From Lutjanus erythropterus (Eukaryota; Chordata; Actinopteri; Lutjaniformes; Lutjanidae), in contig CM034595.1 of the NCBI GenBank assembly GCA_020091685.1, positions 11,956,525 to 12,020,524 of the forward strand: 64,000 nt of DNA, given 5' to 3'. Positions 31,740 through 44,419 of this stretch are shown here, piece by piece. Position numbers and translations under genes: made by a program. How positions within the stretch are numbered: position 1 is the first letter of the stretch; the number at the start of each line of letters is the position of its first letter. Under the pieces are notes generated by a model. That model saw only the letters and a program-made list of their open reading frames with translations. It ran no database searches and was not told the origin of the DNA.

Positions 31740-33745
31740 TTAAAACAAGATGAAATGCTTGATCATCACGCTGAAATATGTTGGCCGCACACACATACGT
31801 GCACACACATTCTCCCTCTCTTCCTGTCTGTCTCCTCCATCTCTCTCCTCCTCATTCCTCCAAGGCTTTGTGTCCCTGTTTGTCAGTCCCGTCCCGCCGT
31901 CTTTTCCAGCGCCGCTCAAGTGTTTTGTGTCTCAACACTCTGTTAGAGAGTCATAAAATTCTTGTGGAGAAAACAGAGCACTTCCAGCTGAACCCGGGAG
32001 AAGAGGCAGTAAAGAGAATGTAAACTGAGGGCAAAGAAACTCAAACGGAAAAGGCAGGGAAAAAATTATGTTCTCATAAAAATAAAATAATAAAAATACC
32101 AGAACAGTAGTGAAACATCTTTTCAGCATTTTTTAATAAAACCTCTTAACAAGCATGTGCATTGATGGATACAGTTTCATGACAGAGCGCCATTCACTTG
32201 TCTATGACTGCTTTAAACTGCACCAGTGCCTCCCTGCAGGCTATAATCAATAGTTTATGAATGAAAAGTCCAGATGTGATATGAAATATGAATAACACAT
32301 ACAAGTATCTTGTCTTTAAACGAAAACAGCACTCTCTGCATGAAACTTTAACCACCGGGGACACGACTCTGTGTCCCATTACATTTAGCTTATGTAGAAA
32401 CAGCACTCTGGCATGCACAGATAGAATGCACACAGATGCAAAACATTTGCACACATAATCCTCCACCTCTGGGGAAGTTGGTGGCAGTCTTCTCATGGTC
32501 TGAGGATGGTGCGGTCACAGATCTCCTGGTGAGTTTGGTATGAGCCATTAGGAAGGGAAGAAGGAGGGGCGGGGGAGGAGGGAGGAGGAGGGCATTCCTG
32601 ATTCCCAGCCAGGCTGATCGGCAAAAGCCTGCTCCTCACCTGTCCCACAGGCAATGCTCTGTGCAGCCAGCAGGGTGTCCTGTGACTGGCACATCTCGTT
32701 AGCGGCGGGAGGAGGGGACAAGCGAGGGTGAAATTGAGAAAATGAGGTTGGGGAAAGCGGAGTTGGTTTGTTCTCAAGCCTGCAGCCTGTTTGCTTTGGT
32801 TCAAATCAGGAGGAGGAGCTGCAGAAATGCATCATTTCAATACATCTAACATGACTAAGGAAGCATAACTCATCAACGAGAGCCACGTGAGAGCCATTCC
32901 TTCCTTCACTGCCCAACAATTTGGAACATGAAAGGGCTTTCTTCCGGGGTAAAACCTTAACACATAATTCATGGCACGTTTAACCTGCAACGTACAGTGC
33001 TTCCTGTCGCTGGGTGGGATCACTGGTGGATCAGAAACCAGATTCTGAACAAGGTCTCAGTCCAGTCGTTGTGTTCTTACACAGTCAAATAAACCAAATA
33101 GACAGGCAGCAACACTTTTACCATTATACTTGAAAAAAAAAACTTGTGTTTGTGGTTGACATTGGTTTTACTTCCTCGTTGATTCTGAAATAAAACTATA
33201 ATTTTAATTTTCAGTTTTTTTGTTGAATATATATTCTATGTATTTTCTTCTGACTGAATTAAAACCAAATAATAAAATGAAACCTTTGTAACTGAGTTTT
33301 CATTTGATAAATGTTTTCAAAAACAGACATTAAGCATTGTTATAACACCAAATCAGGAAATACAGTACTGTCTTAAAAATGGTTTGTCTTAAATTGTTTC
33401 TATACAACTTTACTTGTAACAGAAAATACATTTTGAGGGAAATGTAATGCAGACCAAAATACATATTCTATAAACGTAGTGAGGAAATATTTTTAATAAA
33501 TGTACTCAACAAGTTGTTAAAATGTTGGTAAAATGTTCACTGACAATGTTTTTCATTTGTTTTCTTCGAAAATAGTTAATCTTGAACTATGCTATCCAGT
33601 TGATGTGACTACAGAATTATTCAAAAGTCAGTAGTGACATGATAGATGAGATGTACCTATTAATAATTTACCAAAATTACCATCGTTCCCTTATCTTATC
33701 CAACATGCCTTTGTTGCCTAAACCTGCCCATAAGCAAAATATTTC
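31740..33745. other. Intergenic, no gene seen
   Basis: Contains a C/T-rich stretch at 31810-31930, a G/A-rich stretch at 32555-32600 and AT-rich DNA from 33120. No coding gene or named repeat is recognised. Confidence 0.65.
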
Positions 33746-33757
33746 CTTACTTTAACC

Positions 33758-34020
33758 CAATGGTTCCCAAACTGTGGGGGGTGGGCTCCCCTTAGGGAGA
33801 ATACAGAGTGAAACAAAGTTAAGGTAATATGATTTATGTAATGAAAATAAACAATCAAGAGTTTGCTGATGCTATCATGCTGAACTTTATTTCACTATAA
33901 TTCAACTTTAATCCAGTTTTATCAGTTGCTTCCCCAATTATTGTTAATGATTGATAATAATTGTGGGGTGGGGGAGCATCAACTTTTTTCAGCTTTTGAA
34001 GGGGGGCATGCTACATGCTT
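33758..34020. mobile_element. hAT-like repeat fragment
   Basis: The left end CAATGGTTCCCAAACTGTGG resembles hAT termini, and 'gcttttgaaggggggcatg' near 33995 resembles the right part of such elements, but no matching right terminus or target duplication is visible. Similar 'aacctgcc/ctc..aaatatttccttac' phrases lie before and after it (33720-33752 and 34063-34095). Confidence 0.4.
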
Positions 34021-34769
34021 TTGTCGGTTGAACATACTCAACCAAAGTGTTTTCGTGGCCAAAACCTGCTCAAAATGACAATATTTCCTTACAATAACCA
34101 AAGAGCTTTTGTTGCAGAAGTCTAGATCATACCCCAGACTGTTGTGTTACAGTCTGGCCATCAACTCCAACCACCTCCTTGCAAATCCAGTATGTTGTAT
34201 AATTGTATTGTTTGAGAGAAATGTTTTCTGTGAATATAATACATTGTTCCGACAATGTAAAAACAATCTAATCATATACAAATGTAATTTGCATGAGAGA
34301 GGGTTGTAAAATATGTTTTATAAGTTATACACAATACATGTATGAACAAATGTATATTCCTTTTGTTGGTCAAAAACTCATAGACAAAGAAATGTGCAGT
34401 TACCACACAGTTGACTGTTATAAAAGTCTAATAACATAAATCCAAATAGATTTATTTGGGGTTTTGAAGGGGTGGGGGTACATAAAAAGTACTATGAAAA
34501 CCAATCACACATGTCGAGAATATGATCCATTGTATTTTTACATGTTTTACAGCTGAGGTCTCTGAGATCCCAAACAGGATTACGTTATGCATCATGTTCT
34601 GTAACAGAACTTTCGAAATATGTCATTAGTTCGAGATCATTTCTATAAGCAAATCTCATGCAAGTAAGAAAAGTCATGCAGCATTAAAGAGAGAAAAAAA
34701 GTGAATTTTGTTTCTTGAGTGGGTAAAGGGGGGTTCAAAAAGAGACTCCAGGACCCCAAACCAAACAAA

Positions 34770-35106
34770 TAAAGGGACAGCTAACCCCCAGATCAAAAAA
34801 TATATACATACATATTTTTCCTCTGGTCTGTGGTGCTGTTTATACATCTAGATTGTTTTGGTGTGAGGTGCAGAGATTTGGAGATACTGGCCATAGAGAT
34901 GTCTGCCTTCTCTCCAGTATAATGGAACTAGATGGAGAAGAAGAAAAGAAAAATTAAAAAATTCAACAACGTCACTTTTCAGAATTCATGACCCAGTTAC
35001 TCAAGATAATCCACAGACCTTGTTGTGAGCAGTTTCATGTATGAACTGCTTTCTTTCTATCACCGTGCAGAAGGAAGCAGGCATCTACTCACGGATGAAA
35101 AGCTTG
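34770..35106. mobile_element. One-armed copy of the TTAAAGGGACAG foldback element
   Basis: The start 'aaagggacagctaaccccca' and blocks 'acccagttactcaagataat', 'gaccttgttgtgagcagttt' and 'gcatctactcacgga' follow the left arm of 46582-47322. Similarity stops near the palindrome centre, so only one arm is present. Confidence 0.65.
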
Positions 35107-35109
35107 TAG

Positions 35110-37590
35110 ATTGTACATACGATGTGCCATTAGTACCACTGAGCTAGCTAGCACCAGTGGCTGTTCTAGACCACTTCTACTCGGGGGTTGGTCTCGGGCA
35201 AGGTGTTTTGTCAGAGGGGCACATTTGACCCCGGTCATACGCAACATAATAGTGCACAACATAGCACATGCAAAAACAACATGTATTTGTTTCAGTAACG
35301 TGGTGTCAGTGCTCTATCATGGGAAGAAAGTCATTATTTCACTATTTTTGTAGACTCCTGGGGGGGAGACACATGGGGGTTCAAACTCAGTGTTACAGGG
35401 GCCCCTGTTGCCCCCCCCAAAAGAACTGGCTAGTCTCTGGCTAGCATGTTATATGGTTGGTTGAACTGGGGGTGAACTGTGTTGTTAAATGAAGTAAATC
35501 AGAAACAGTGCTCATAATGTTGATGTTGGCATTTGTAACTTACAGATAGATGCACATGGAGGAATTATCTATGACTGCATGCTAGAGTTGTTGTCTAGAC
35601 CCACTTTTTCCTATATAGAGTCATCAAAAGATTCACTGAGCTAAATTCAGAGAAACACACAGCTGGAGTTTTGAGTTCACCTGCACGTCTGGAGCGTGGG
35701 AACAAAACGGATCACCTGCTGGAAACCCACACACACAAACACAGACAACACATGCAGACTCCACACAGACCAGCACCGAGCAGCGCTGAGTTTCAAACTG
35801 TCCCCTCAAAAACATTCTCTCCACTGCATAATGTAATGGTTTGTCCTTGTCTGAAGACGAGAGCCCCCTGATAGCCATAATATACAGTCAGCCATGACTC
35901 TTTGGCTTGAGTTCCTGGACTCAAACTGAACTTGAGTGCATCTGTGCACAGTAAACTTTTCTGTTTTCTGTTTAGTCTGGCCGCAGCATTCTACTAAAAG
36001 ATTTTGAGACTAGAAAAAAAAAGAAAAAGAAAAAGAAAAACGCACTTCCCTTAGACTGGAAACCTCATCCAAAAACTGTCCAACTGGTTGAGAATGTAAG
36101 AGAAAAAGTGCAGAATGAAATAGCGGAGAAAGGCATTGCATCTATTAATTTGTGTCAATAAATGCATGAATTTACAGACATGTCAATTTTATGAGCCTCT
36201 GGCCGGAGTGCCAACGCTTTCCACTAACAGCGAGTTGGCCAAATAAAATGGCTCAACTGTTTATGATTGACTGCTCCCAGGAACAACAGTTAAAGTTTGG
36301 CATAGTGCGACTGCCTACCTAAAGCCATTTTTATAGTGTGTGTGTATGCATGTGTGTGCACGTTTAATACTATTTTAAACATCTGTTCAGAATGATTTAA
36401 TTTTTTTCATACGTATGTGATACAGATGCACAAGTTTCCACACATAATTCAGATTTCACTTCTCTTCTCAAAATGAAACAACTTATCATTAAACCTCCAG
36501 ATCTGAGCTTGTAAAGAAAATTACATGAGCTATTTGAAATCGATAACAGAGCCCCCCCTCCACCCCACCCCTGCGCAAAAATGAGCGGGTCTGTTGTGGT
36601 CGGCTGTTTGCTGATTTATTGCCCTTATATACTACTGTGTGTACTTAACTTGCCTCGGAAAACATGTGGATAGAAGTTACAGCTCCTCTCTTTTTTTTTT
36701 CTCCCCCTCTCACACAGACCACATTGTACTCTTCACCAATCATATCGCGGGGTTTGCAATGTCATTCGAAGTGGGAACCCTTGTAGGAGGGCCCGAAATG
36801 AGGGTGGGTGGGAGTTAGTTCTTAGCCAGACACTAGGCTGAATAAATAAACCCGGAAACATTAAAAGGCCTTTTCCCCTTCACCTTTGAACTTGTGCATT
36901 AGATTGTGTAAACACACATCGAGACATTTGGACACAGCCTGTCCTGACACTGTGCTACACACGTTGGAGGTTCTTCCTCCTCTGCAACTGCAGATCACCC
37001 CTCTAGTTTGTCTGTATGGGAGTGCAAATGCTCAAGAATAAAAGCAATAATAAGTATTTACGAGAGGAAAAGTAGGATTTTTGTCCAATGAGAACCCATC
37101 ACAGTAGTGATTCCAGAAAGTTTCTTTGTGCTGGGGACACTTTACCAAATCACATTGTTGGTATTTGACATCCTGGGTATGAGACTCAACAATCAACGAT
37201 CTTTCTGCAAACAGTAAGCGGACCAGTTCACAGGTTTATTTTTTTTTAACCTTAGAAAGACAATGCATGTCACTGCACAAGTTGAAACAATCTAGCTGAC
37301 TTTTTCACTTATTTAAAAATTTTTTTTTAGACTTTAAAGTTATAGCCTGTAAAGTTTCAGATGTGGTTACAGGTGGTGGTGACAGCAAGTGCAGTTTATT
37401 ACAGCAGAAATAACACAGAGGAGCATGAAGAAACTGGTCAATAATAATTGCAATGCCGAACTGATTTCATGCTGTGATTGCCTGCATATTGTCCAAAACA
37501 ACGAGGCACAATAAAGTTGGTGACCTGATGAATGTTCTTAATGTGAAGCAGGAACAGCTGGAAATGTTAAATGGGTTAAAAGCAGCAGTA
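35110..37590. other. Intergenic, no gene seen
   Basis: Holds an AAAAAG-type tract at 36014-36041, CA-rich DNA near 35730-35770 and otherwise unique AT-moderate sequence. No gene or element was identified. Confidence 0.65.
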
Positions 37591-37592
37591 AC

Positions 37593-37953
37593 TTAAAGGT
37601 CCAGTGTGTAAGATTTATGGGGATAGATTGGCAGAATATGGCAGAAATGGAACATCATATTCCTAACTATAACTATATTTTCATTTGTGCGTTATCACCT
37701 CAAAATAAGAATTGTTTTTGTTACCTTAGAATGAGCCCTATCCACAGAGTGCGTGGATCCTCTTTCATGGAGATGTTGCACTGCCATGTTTCTACAGAAA
37801 CTCAGAACCAAACACTGGACCTGCATGTAGCTTTTCACATTTTTTTGCAGGTTTTGTGACCACCCTAAGTTCTTCTATATGCTTGGAAAGGGGAGAAGGA
37901 AATGAGGTCCTCACCACTAGATGCTACTAAATCCTACACACTGATCCTTTAAT
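37593..37953 (+). mobile_element. AAAGGACCAGTGTG-family MITE, complete copy
   Basis: Terminal inverted repeats: left AAAGGTCCAGTGTGTAAGAT, and the reverse complement of the right end AAAGGATCAGTGTGTAGGAT. TTAA is seen at both outer edges, so the target duplication is either TTAA or part of the inverted repeat. About 360 bp, no coding capacity. This is the reference copy for the fragments at 20038, 21500, 28937 and 50290. Confidence 0.8.
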
Positions 37954-37959
37954 ATGAGC

Positions 37960-39840
37960 AGTACATTAATGCAGCTCAGACGACTGAACACTAAACAGTG
38001 AGGCTTATATCAATGAAATAAAATAACTTTAGTAACACTTTCTTTTACATTATTTCTGGAATCATTCTTGTGCAGGCAGGAAAATTAAATGCAGCGTGGG
38101 GGTGGCGGACTCCGCCACTGTCGGTGGTCAATTACAGAATGCAAATACACTGAATGGCTACTGCAGAAAAATGTCAACCATACATAGTATCAAAAACAGG
38201 CTTTGATTTCATGAAAGTCTTAAGGATTATAACTTTGAAGACTAAATTACAGAAAAAATAACTGGATTAAAAGATTAATTTATTGTACAATGTAGGCTAC
38301 ATCCACAAATAAATTTGCACATGCTCAGATTAGATTTTAAATACAATTTGACAATGTGTTTTTGAGTCCCCTTTGGTCTCAGTTTAGGTTGGCGAATGAA
38401 CACAGACATTTCAGCAGTGCCATATTTAAGTAGACAGAGGATGAGGTTACCAGTGTGTACTTCTCAAGAACTACCTGGGTGGGCAGAGAGGAGAGAAGTT
38501 TGCAAATGGGCAGTCAACACGCACACACTTACACACATGCTGGGCTAGAAGAGGAGATGGGGACTAGAGCAGGAATGATCTGAGGTTGAGTGTTTCAGCT
38601 CATGGGGATCATGTTTTTGTCTGAGACGAGTCCTTATGATGTGACTATGCAAACACATTACCCACATTATTTAAAAAAGTACACACTGATTAACCCAAAT
38701 TGAGGAGACTGTCATTAGCGAACTTTCCATAACAACTCCAAAGACAAAAACAAAACAAATGAAGTGGTGCGGTGACAAAAAAATTTGATTAACTCGATAT
38801 TCCACATTTAAAAAGTACCTGCTCTCGCCACCAAAACCTCATTTTCTCATTTGTTCGTCCTCGACGAGTAATGCTTCTCTCATGCGTGTGTACAGTATGC
38901 GTCTGTGTCTGTGTGTGTTCGTGCCTGACGGTGTGTGTCAGTGTGTTTGTGTGCATATGACCTGCATTATCCTGCTTTACTTTGGTTACAGAGTCCTCTA
39001 GGTTTTTTGACTCAGGAGCTGGAGCCCCGAGGCGGACAGCAGGGGTTCCATACTTAGTTTCCTGTAAAAAATACCTCCGCACTCCACATCCTAATTAATG
39101 TGAAGGGCATGCCCAAGATCCCTATAAAATCATACAAGACTATACCAATTTCCTGGTAGCTTGCTCGCTACATGTGCTTCTTGTTCTTCAGCATAAGAGT
39201 TTCCTTCCCTGCAAACCCCATGAAGATTTATACACCACCACCACCACCACCAGCCTCACTCCCCCCACCTTCATTCTTCTCTTTTCTAGCATTTTCCCTC
39301 AATGTGATTTGTACTTTATAACACAATACACAGAGATTAGACTTTCTGTCCCTTTTACTCTGAAATAAAACATGAAGATCTCATGAAAAGCGACCATCAG
39401 GGCAACATGAGAAACACATGGCGTCTGCTGGTTGAATGAGGAACTGGCTTAAATCATTTGGCTTGGAAACGAGTACAAAAGTTGTGTGCTTGTGCGCTTG
39501 ACCAAATCTATGAGTGTGTGTGTTTGGGATTGTGTGATTGTGTTGGTGAGTTGGTGATGAGATATAGGAGGCCCAAAAACAGACTTATTGAAAATTATAA
39601 AGAAACACAGACTGATTGCATGCACGGCTGCACCCCAACACTCAGAAGCAGTAACAAAGCCCTCTGTCTGAAACGTAACAGATCCCCCTAAACGCACACA
39701 CAACTACACACAAACACAGACATGAGCGCTTACAGAAAGCATGCACACTAACCTCTATACCACTGTTACCATGTTTTTTTGTATGCGCCTGTTGTATGAC
39801 TGTCAGTGGATAATTTCATTTCCCAATGTTTCATTATGGG
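37960..39840. other. Intergenic, no gene seen
   Basis: Includes GT-rich imperfect repeats at about 38885-38955, a CCA triplet run at 39235-39251 and otherwise unremarkable sequence. Confidence 0.65.
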
Positions 39841-39842
39841 CA

Positions 39843-40330
39843 CTGCTCCCTCCAGGTTGAGAATGCGTTGCTGCCCCAAGTGATGGAGTTCAAGTATCTA
39901 AAAGTCTTGTTACACAAGTGACAGTATGGATGGGGTGGTGCAACGTCAGCAGTAATGTGGGCATTGCACCAGGCTGTCTTGGTGAAGAGGAAGCAGAGCC
40001 AACTTTTGATTCACCAGTCAATCTACATTCCAACCCTAATCTGTTGTCATGAGTGTGGGCAGTAACCAAAAGAATGAGGTTGTGGCTGAAATGAGTTTCC
40101 TTAGTAAGGTTGCCGGGCTTGAAGGGAGCACGAAGTAGGTGAGGAGCTTGTACATCCGGAGGGAGTTCAGGGTAGAACTGTTGCTCCCACATGTTGAGAA
40201 GAGCCAGGTGGTTCGGGTTTCTGATTAGGATGCCTTCTGAGCACCTACCTTGGGAGGTTTTCTGGGTATGTCCAACTGGGAGGCGACCCCGGGTTAGACC
40301 CAGAAATTGCTGGAATGATTGCATATCTCA
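39843..40330 (+). pseudogene. LINE remnant, C-terminal end of the ORF
   Basis: The open frame at 40191-40324 encodes RWFGFLIRMPSEHLPWEVF followed by CPTGRRPRVRPRNCWND. This is a decayed form of the C-terminal end of LINE reverse-transcriptase ORFs common in fish genomes (family pattern RMPPxRLPxEVFRAxPTGRRPRGRPRTRWRDY). Upstream, shifted frames still show VMEFKYLKVLLHK-like and QSIYIPTL-like phrases of the same ORF. Frameshifts and stops make it dead. The clade is not assigned. Confidence 0.7.
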
Positions 40331-40334
40331 GTTC

Positions 40335-42255
40335 CTTCAAAGTTCCCTATATAAAAGGCCATTTGGGATGTTACATTACAATGAGTTCTTTAAAGGGTAA
40401 GGGCAACATCCTCAATGACAGGATGGTCATCACATTGTTACCATCCATGAACTCTCTGTTTCTGGGAATGTTACAAGGTCACAGCGGAGTGGGGACGTTC
40501 TTAGAATGTGCTGGAAGTGTCCAATTTCTATCAAGGGAACTTTTTCCTCTGAAAAAGTCCTAACGTTAATGTTCTCATATGACATACAGAGTCATGTAGA
40601 GAACATATGCTCATCTCAACCATGAACTTTCCCCAGTCTTTACAGAGTATTTTATTTGTGTAACCCTAAAATTCCACCATTTGTTCTTTCCTGATCTTAA
40701 CCATACCTCCTTTATCATATGTAAATATGGTAATAAGTGAAAATATAAAAGAATCATTGGATGAAAGACTGTATTTATTTCTATTTGAGATTTCGTAGAA
40801 TCATCCAATATAAAGTCTTCTTGTCTGGCCATGGGACTGTGACAACCCACAGTACTTATATTGGTGACCACCAATAGAGTTTGTTTTAATTCCATTATTA
40901 AAGCCTAGCACATTTGCTATTCCACTCAATAATTGCACATGAACTTTAAAAAGTTATCCAGACTTGATTAAGAAAAATGATACCTAGAAACACATCATTC
41001 TAGAAATAACCTAAGACGTCATGTCTGATTTGAAGTTGGAAGTTGAAATTCGAGATGTGTAAAAGGCAGTTAGAGGAAACTGCATGCTGAGAATTTCAAA
41101 CCTCTAATAATATGTATTATATCTGTAAAGTGTGATGTTATTGGACCACAGTTTCCCTTTGATTGGCTCAGTGTTGATGATGCAGATACAGTTGTTTTCT
41201 CACTGATGCCCACAAACAAGTGTAGGATGTTGCTCTTGTAATTCACATAAAAGTCTTCCCATGTGCATCTTTATAACAACATGACTGGTAATGGTTTGCC
41301 TGGTTATTTCCAAGTTCGTCATCAAGGATCGAGTATGGTAATGACCAACACTCGCTCATGGCTTTTGCTTTTATGGCGGCCAGGATGAATCATCTCCACT
41401 CACTGAAGTCCTTTACACAGACCAGGTCCCAGTTCAAGGAATGTGTGTGAGTCACTGCCGCTCATCGGACAACTGTCTACGGCTTGCCTGCAGCTTCTCT
41501 CCCTGATCACTCCCCGGAGACCCATTCAATCAAACCCCCATATATTTTGTAATTAACTTTAACTGATGACTTTATGCAATAGTTGTGTTTTACTGTCTCC
41601 TTTAAATGCCATTTATCATCCTCTAGCTTTGGAGGTCCGAGAAGCGAGACCCTCCCCTTGGCTGAGCCAGTAAGGTCCAACTGAGCCAGTACTGAGCCTG
41701 TGACCCTGCTACCCACCCGCCCCACACCCACACCACCCTCTTTCTCTCTCTCAGGGTGTCTTATGACTGACCAAGACAGTTTTATTAGCCTCTGACCAGC
41801 CCAGCAGGAAAGGGGGAGCTTTTGCGGGGTCTTAGCAAACACGCTGGCAGTCGAGGAAACAACTGGCAGAAACAAGGAGATTTTCACAGAGAGATTGATG
41901 ACGGAGCAGAGGGAGGATTGATAAGCAAAATGCCGGGTGGGGGTGAGAGAGTTGTGAGGTCAGGGGACATGAGGAAACAGTGGCTGGAGTGAATGAGAGG
42001 AAAAGGTGGAGATGCACCTCATAAAGTTGTTTTCAGCGTGGAAATAGCTTGTTTTTAACACCTCACTCAGCTAAAAGCAAGGTTGAACCTAAAGTTCCCA
42101 TGAAACGGGTAGCAAAGAGCTCATTCCTTGCTTGTTTCCTGTAAAAAAAAATAGGTTGCTATTAAGGGACTTCATTGATTAACATTTAGTACAAACCATG
42201 TACTGACAATGTCATAAGATGCTGTAAGGCCCAATAAGAATTTTTCCCCATAGAC
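40335..42255. other. Intergenic, no gene seen
   Basis: AT-moderate, without a recognised repeat family. The 126-codon open frame on the - strand at 41507-41887 has no known domain. Confidence 0.6.
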
Positions 42256-42261
42256 GTACGT

Positions 42262-42560
42262 TGTGAAAGAAGTGGCTGTAAGTTTTTTTGGGAGTCACAT
42301 TCTCCACAAAATGACAAAATAAATAATTTGGTCCCATTCAAGTTAGGGCTAAACCAAAAGTTACCCGATCGGTTGAAGAAAGTCTCTCCTTGCTCAATGG
42401 GCCGTACAATGCAGAAGCATAAGTGGAAGCTCATACACAGAAGCTGGATTTGTGCAGCACTGAATAATTCACATTGTAGTGAACCTAGACCCACCTCCAG
42501 TTCTCTTTCATACATCTATGGCTCCCCTAAACATGTAGTTGCAGTGATCCATGTATGTAT
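42262..42560. repeat. Dispersed repeat, copy 1
   Basis: Shares TGTGAAAGAAGTGGCTGTAA, 'ctccacaaaatgac', 'cccattcaagttag' and 'cagttctc' blocks, in order, with 60116-60420. No termini or coding capacity identified. Confidence 0.55.
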
Positions 42561-42599
42561 TCAGAGCAGCCATATTGGATGACTCTTCCCAGACTGGGA

Positions 42600-44085
42600 G
42601 CTCCCAGTGAACACAGTAGGACTGGGACAGTGCACAGTCTCTGAGACGAACACAGGCCAGTTTGATGACATGGAATACAGTACAGAGGTGTTTTTTGTGC
42701 TGGGTTTTGGTCCTGGCACTGTCATGGGTAACTGAGTTAGCAGCAGTTGGCTACTTTAGCAACAAGTAAGACTATCTTTCCATCAGGAAACTCCATAAAA
42801 AACTTTGGTACTGTCATTCTCTGAGGCTGTGTTACATCCTGGTCCAGTTTTATTCACTGGGAGGCTGCTAAGCCTGGTTTCAAATGCCAGCTAACAGTTA
42901 TGATTAGTTACTTATGCAACAACTAAGCTGTTTATCTCTCCATCAGGAAACTCTGTAACTAAATGACAGAGAGATGAAGCTGAGCAGCTGGGGGACATCA
43001 GAAGGGAAACCAGAAAACTATTTTCTATATAAGTTATGATCCAGTTTCACCCAAATCAGTGAATTAAGTTATAAACTTATGCTTTTGTACAGCCCCAGAA
43101 GTACTCCAGTCCACACTGGTGAATGGATATATTCTGCTCCCATGCTCCTCTGTGCATACTTGTCAACTCTCCCAATTTTCCTGAGAGAGTCCTGTTTTTA
43201 ATTGTCCTCTCCCGATTTCCTCCCGGAGGCTCAATTCTCCCGTATTCTCCCATTTTATGACAAATTTCTGGCACTGTAGCTACAGCATGTATAAGCCCTG
43301 TGACTCTAAAAGTCTGCTGTTTCCACCTGGACAACAATACAGAAACAACAAATGCTGTTGCATGACGTGGAGACATGGAGAGAAATGGGGAACACTAAAG
43401 CAAATTTCAGATATCCTGGACAGAAGAATTCTTGTGTCTTACCGGAGAGTTCTAAAGGAAAGGGACACGTTTTTTAACTGACATGCCCTGAGAAGACATT
43501 TATAATTTTTTCAGTGTTATTGTAATCAAATTTGACATTTGACCAGTTAAGGCCAAATGCTGTGGTCCCACTGTGTTTTCTATAAGTGTCAGTAACAGAT
43601 CATCTATTTGCCAAAATTTTTATTATTTTTTAAAATTTTCATCCTTTCAGTGTCCCAGAATGCTTGAAACTCATACTAGTATGGAGGAGGACCCCTACAT
43701 CCCTTGAAATCTACCCTACTTTTGAGGTCTGAAGGTTGGCAAGATTGCTGCTGTGTCATAATCAAGAAAGCACTTTGGTGGATGCAAATTTAGTGTATGC
43801 TACCGAGTGAAGGATGAATCATTTTTCTTGATTGTTTGCCAGGAAAAGACAAACTCTAAAATACCATTAAAATGACCCCAGAATACCTAAAAACAACTTT
43901 TTTGTCCTTGTTAGACCAAATGCTGCCGTATAGATGACACATAGTGCAAGACATATGTGATAAAACCCTTAAACATTGACTCTGACTTGATGGGAACTTT
44001 AAATGCAGAATGCTTTGCCTTTTTAACATATTTTTGATGTAAGGTCAATGTATTCCTCAGAGTATTGATTACCAGTGTTGTCTTA
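42600..44085. other. Intergenic, possible repeat near 43150
   Basis: No gene. At 43155-43255 a run of CTCCC-rich phrases ('aactctcccaattttcctg', 'tctcccgatttcctcccgga') resembles the end of a fish DNA repeat, but no partner end is clear. The rest is unique AT-rich DNA. Confidence 0.5.
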
Positions 44086-44089
44086 TTGG

Positions 44090-44417
44090 CAGGGGTAAAA
44101 AACTAAAAACTAAAAAGGGCACCAGTGGTATGTGATTGGGCACTGGTGTGCAGAAAATTGTGATGCACTTTGTAGCATTTCATTAACTCGAAGGGGACTC
44201 GAGAGGGAATTATTTTGTCCACTGGAAGGACACTCTAGTGGGTACTATATGATGTTGTACCCTCTGGAGGGGCACCCAGGAGGGCACTTTATCTCATTGT
44301 CTTAGACCTCTCTAGAGGGCATTTATCATGTTTTATCTACCATAGGAGCATTCAAGAGGGCAATTCTGCAGGATTTCTTTACAACATGGGGATACCTAGG
44401 GGAAACTGCCACCCCTG
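44090..44417. mobile_element. hAT-like MITE containing about 40-bp tandem repeats
   Basis: The left end CAGGGGTAAAA and the reverse complement of the right end CAGGGGTGGCA look like hAT-type short inverted repeats, but flanking octamers do not match. Inside, 44160-44370 consists of about five or six degenerate units of 35-45 bp, each ending in GAGGG or GTGGG with a preceding CTAGA/CTGGA/CTCGA-like core. Confidence 0.5.
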
Positions 44418-44419
44418 CC

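Noticed and set aside
33758..34500. Full-length hAT element extending to about 34496
   Set aside because: A weakly terminus-like 'gaaaaccaat' is present near 34495, but no matching octamer duplication, so only the left portion is reported.
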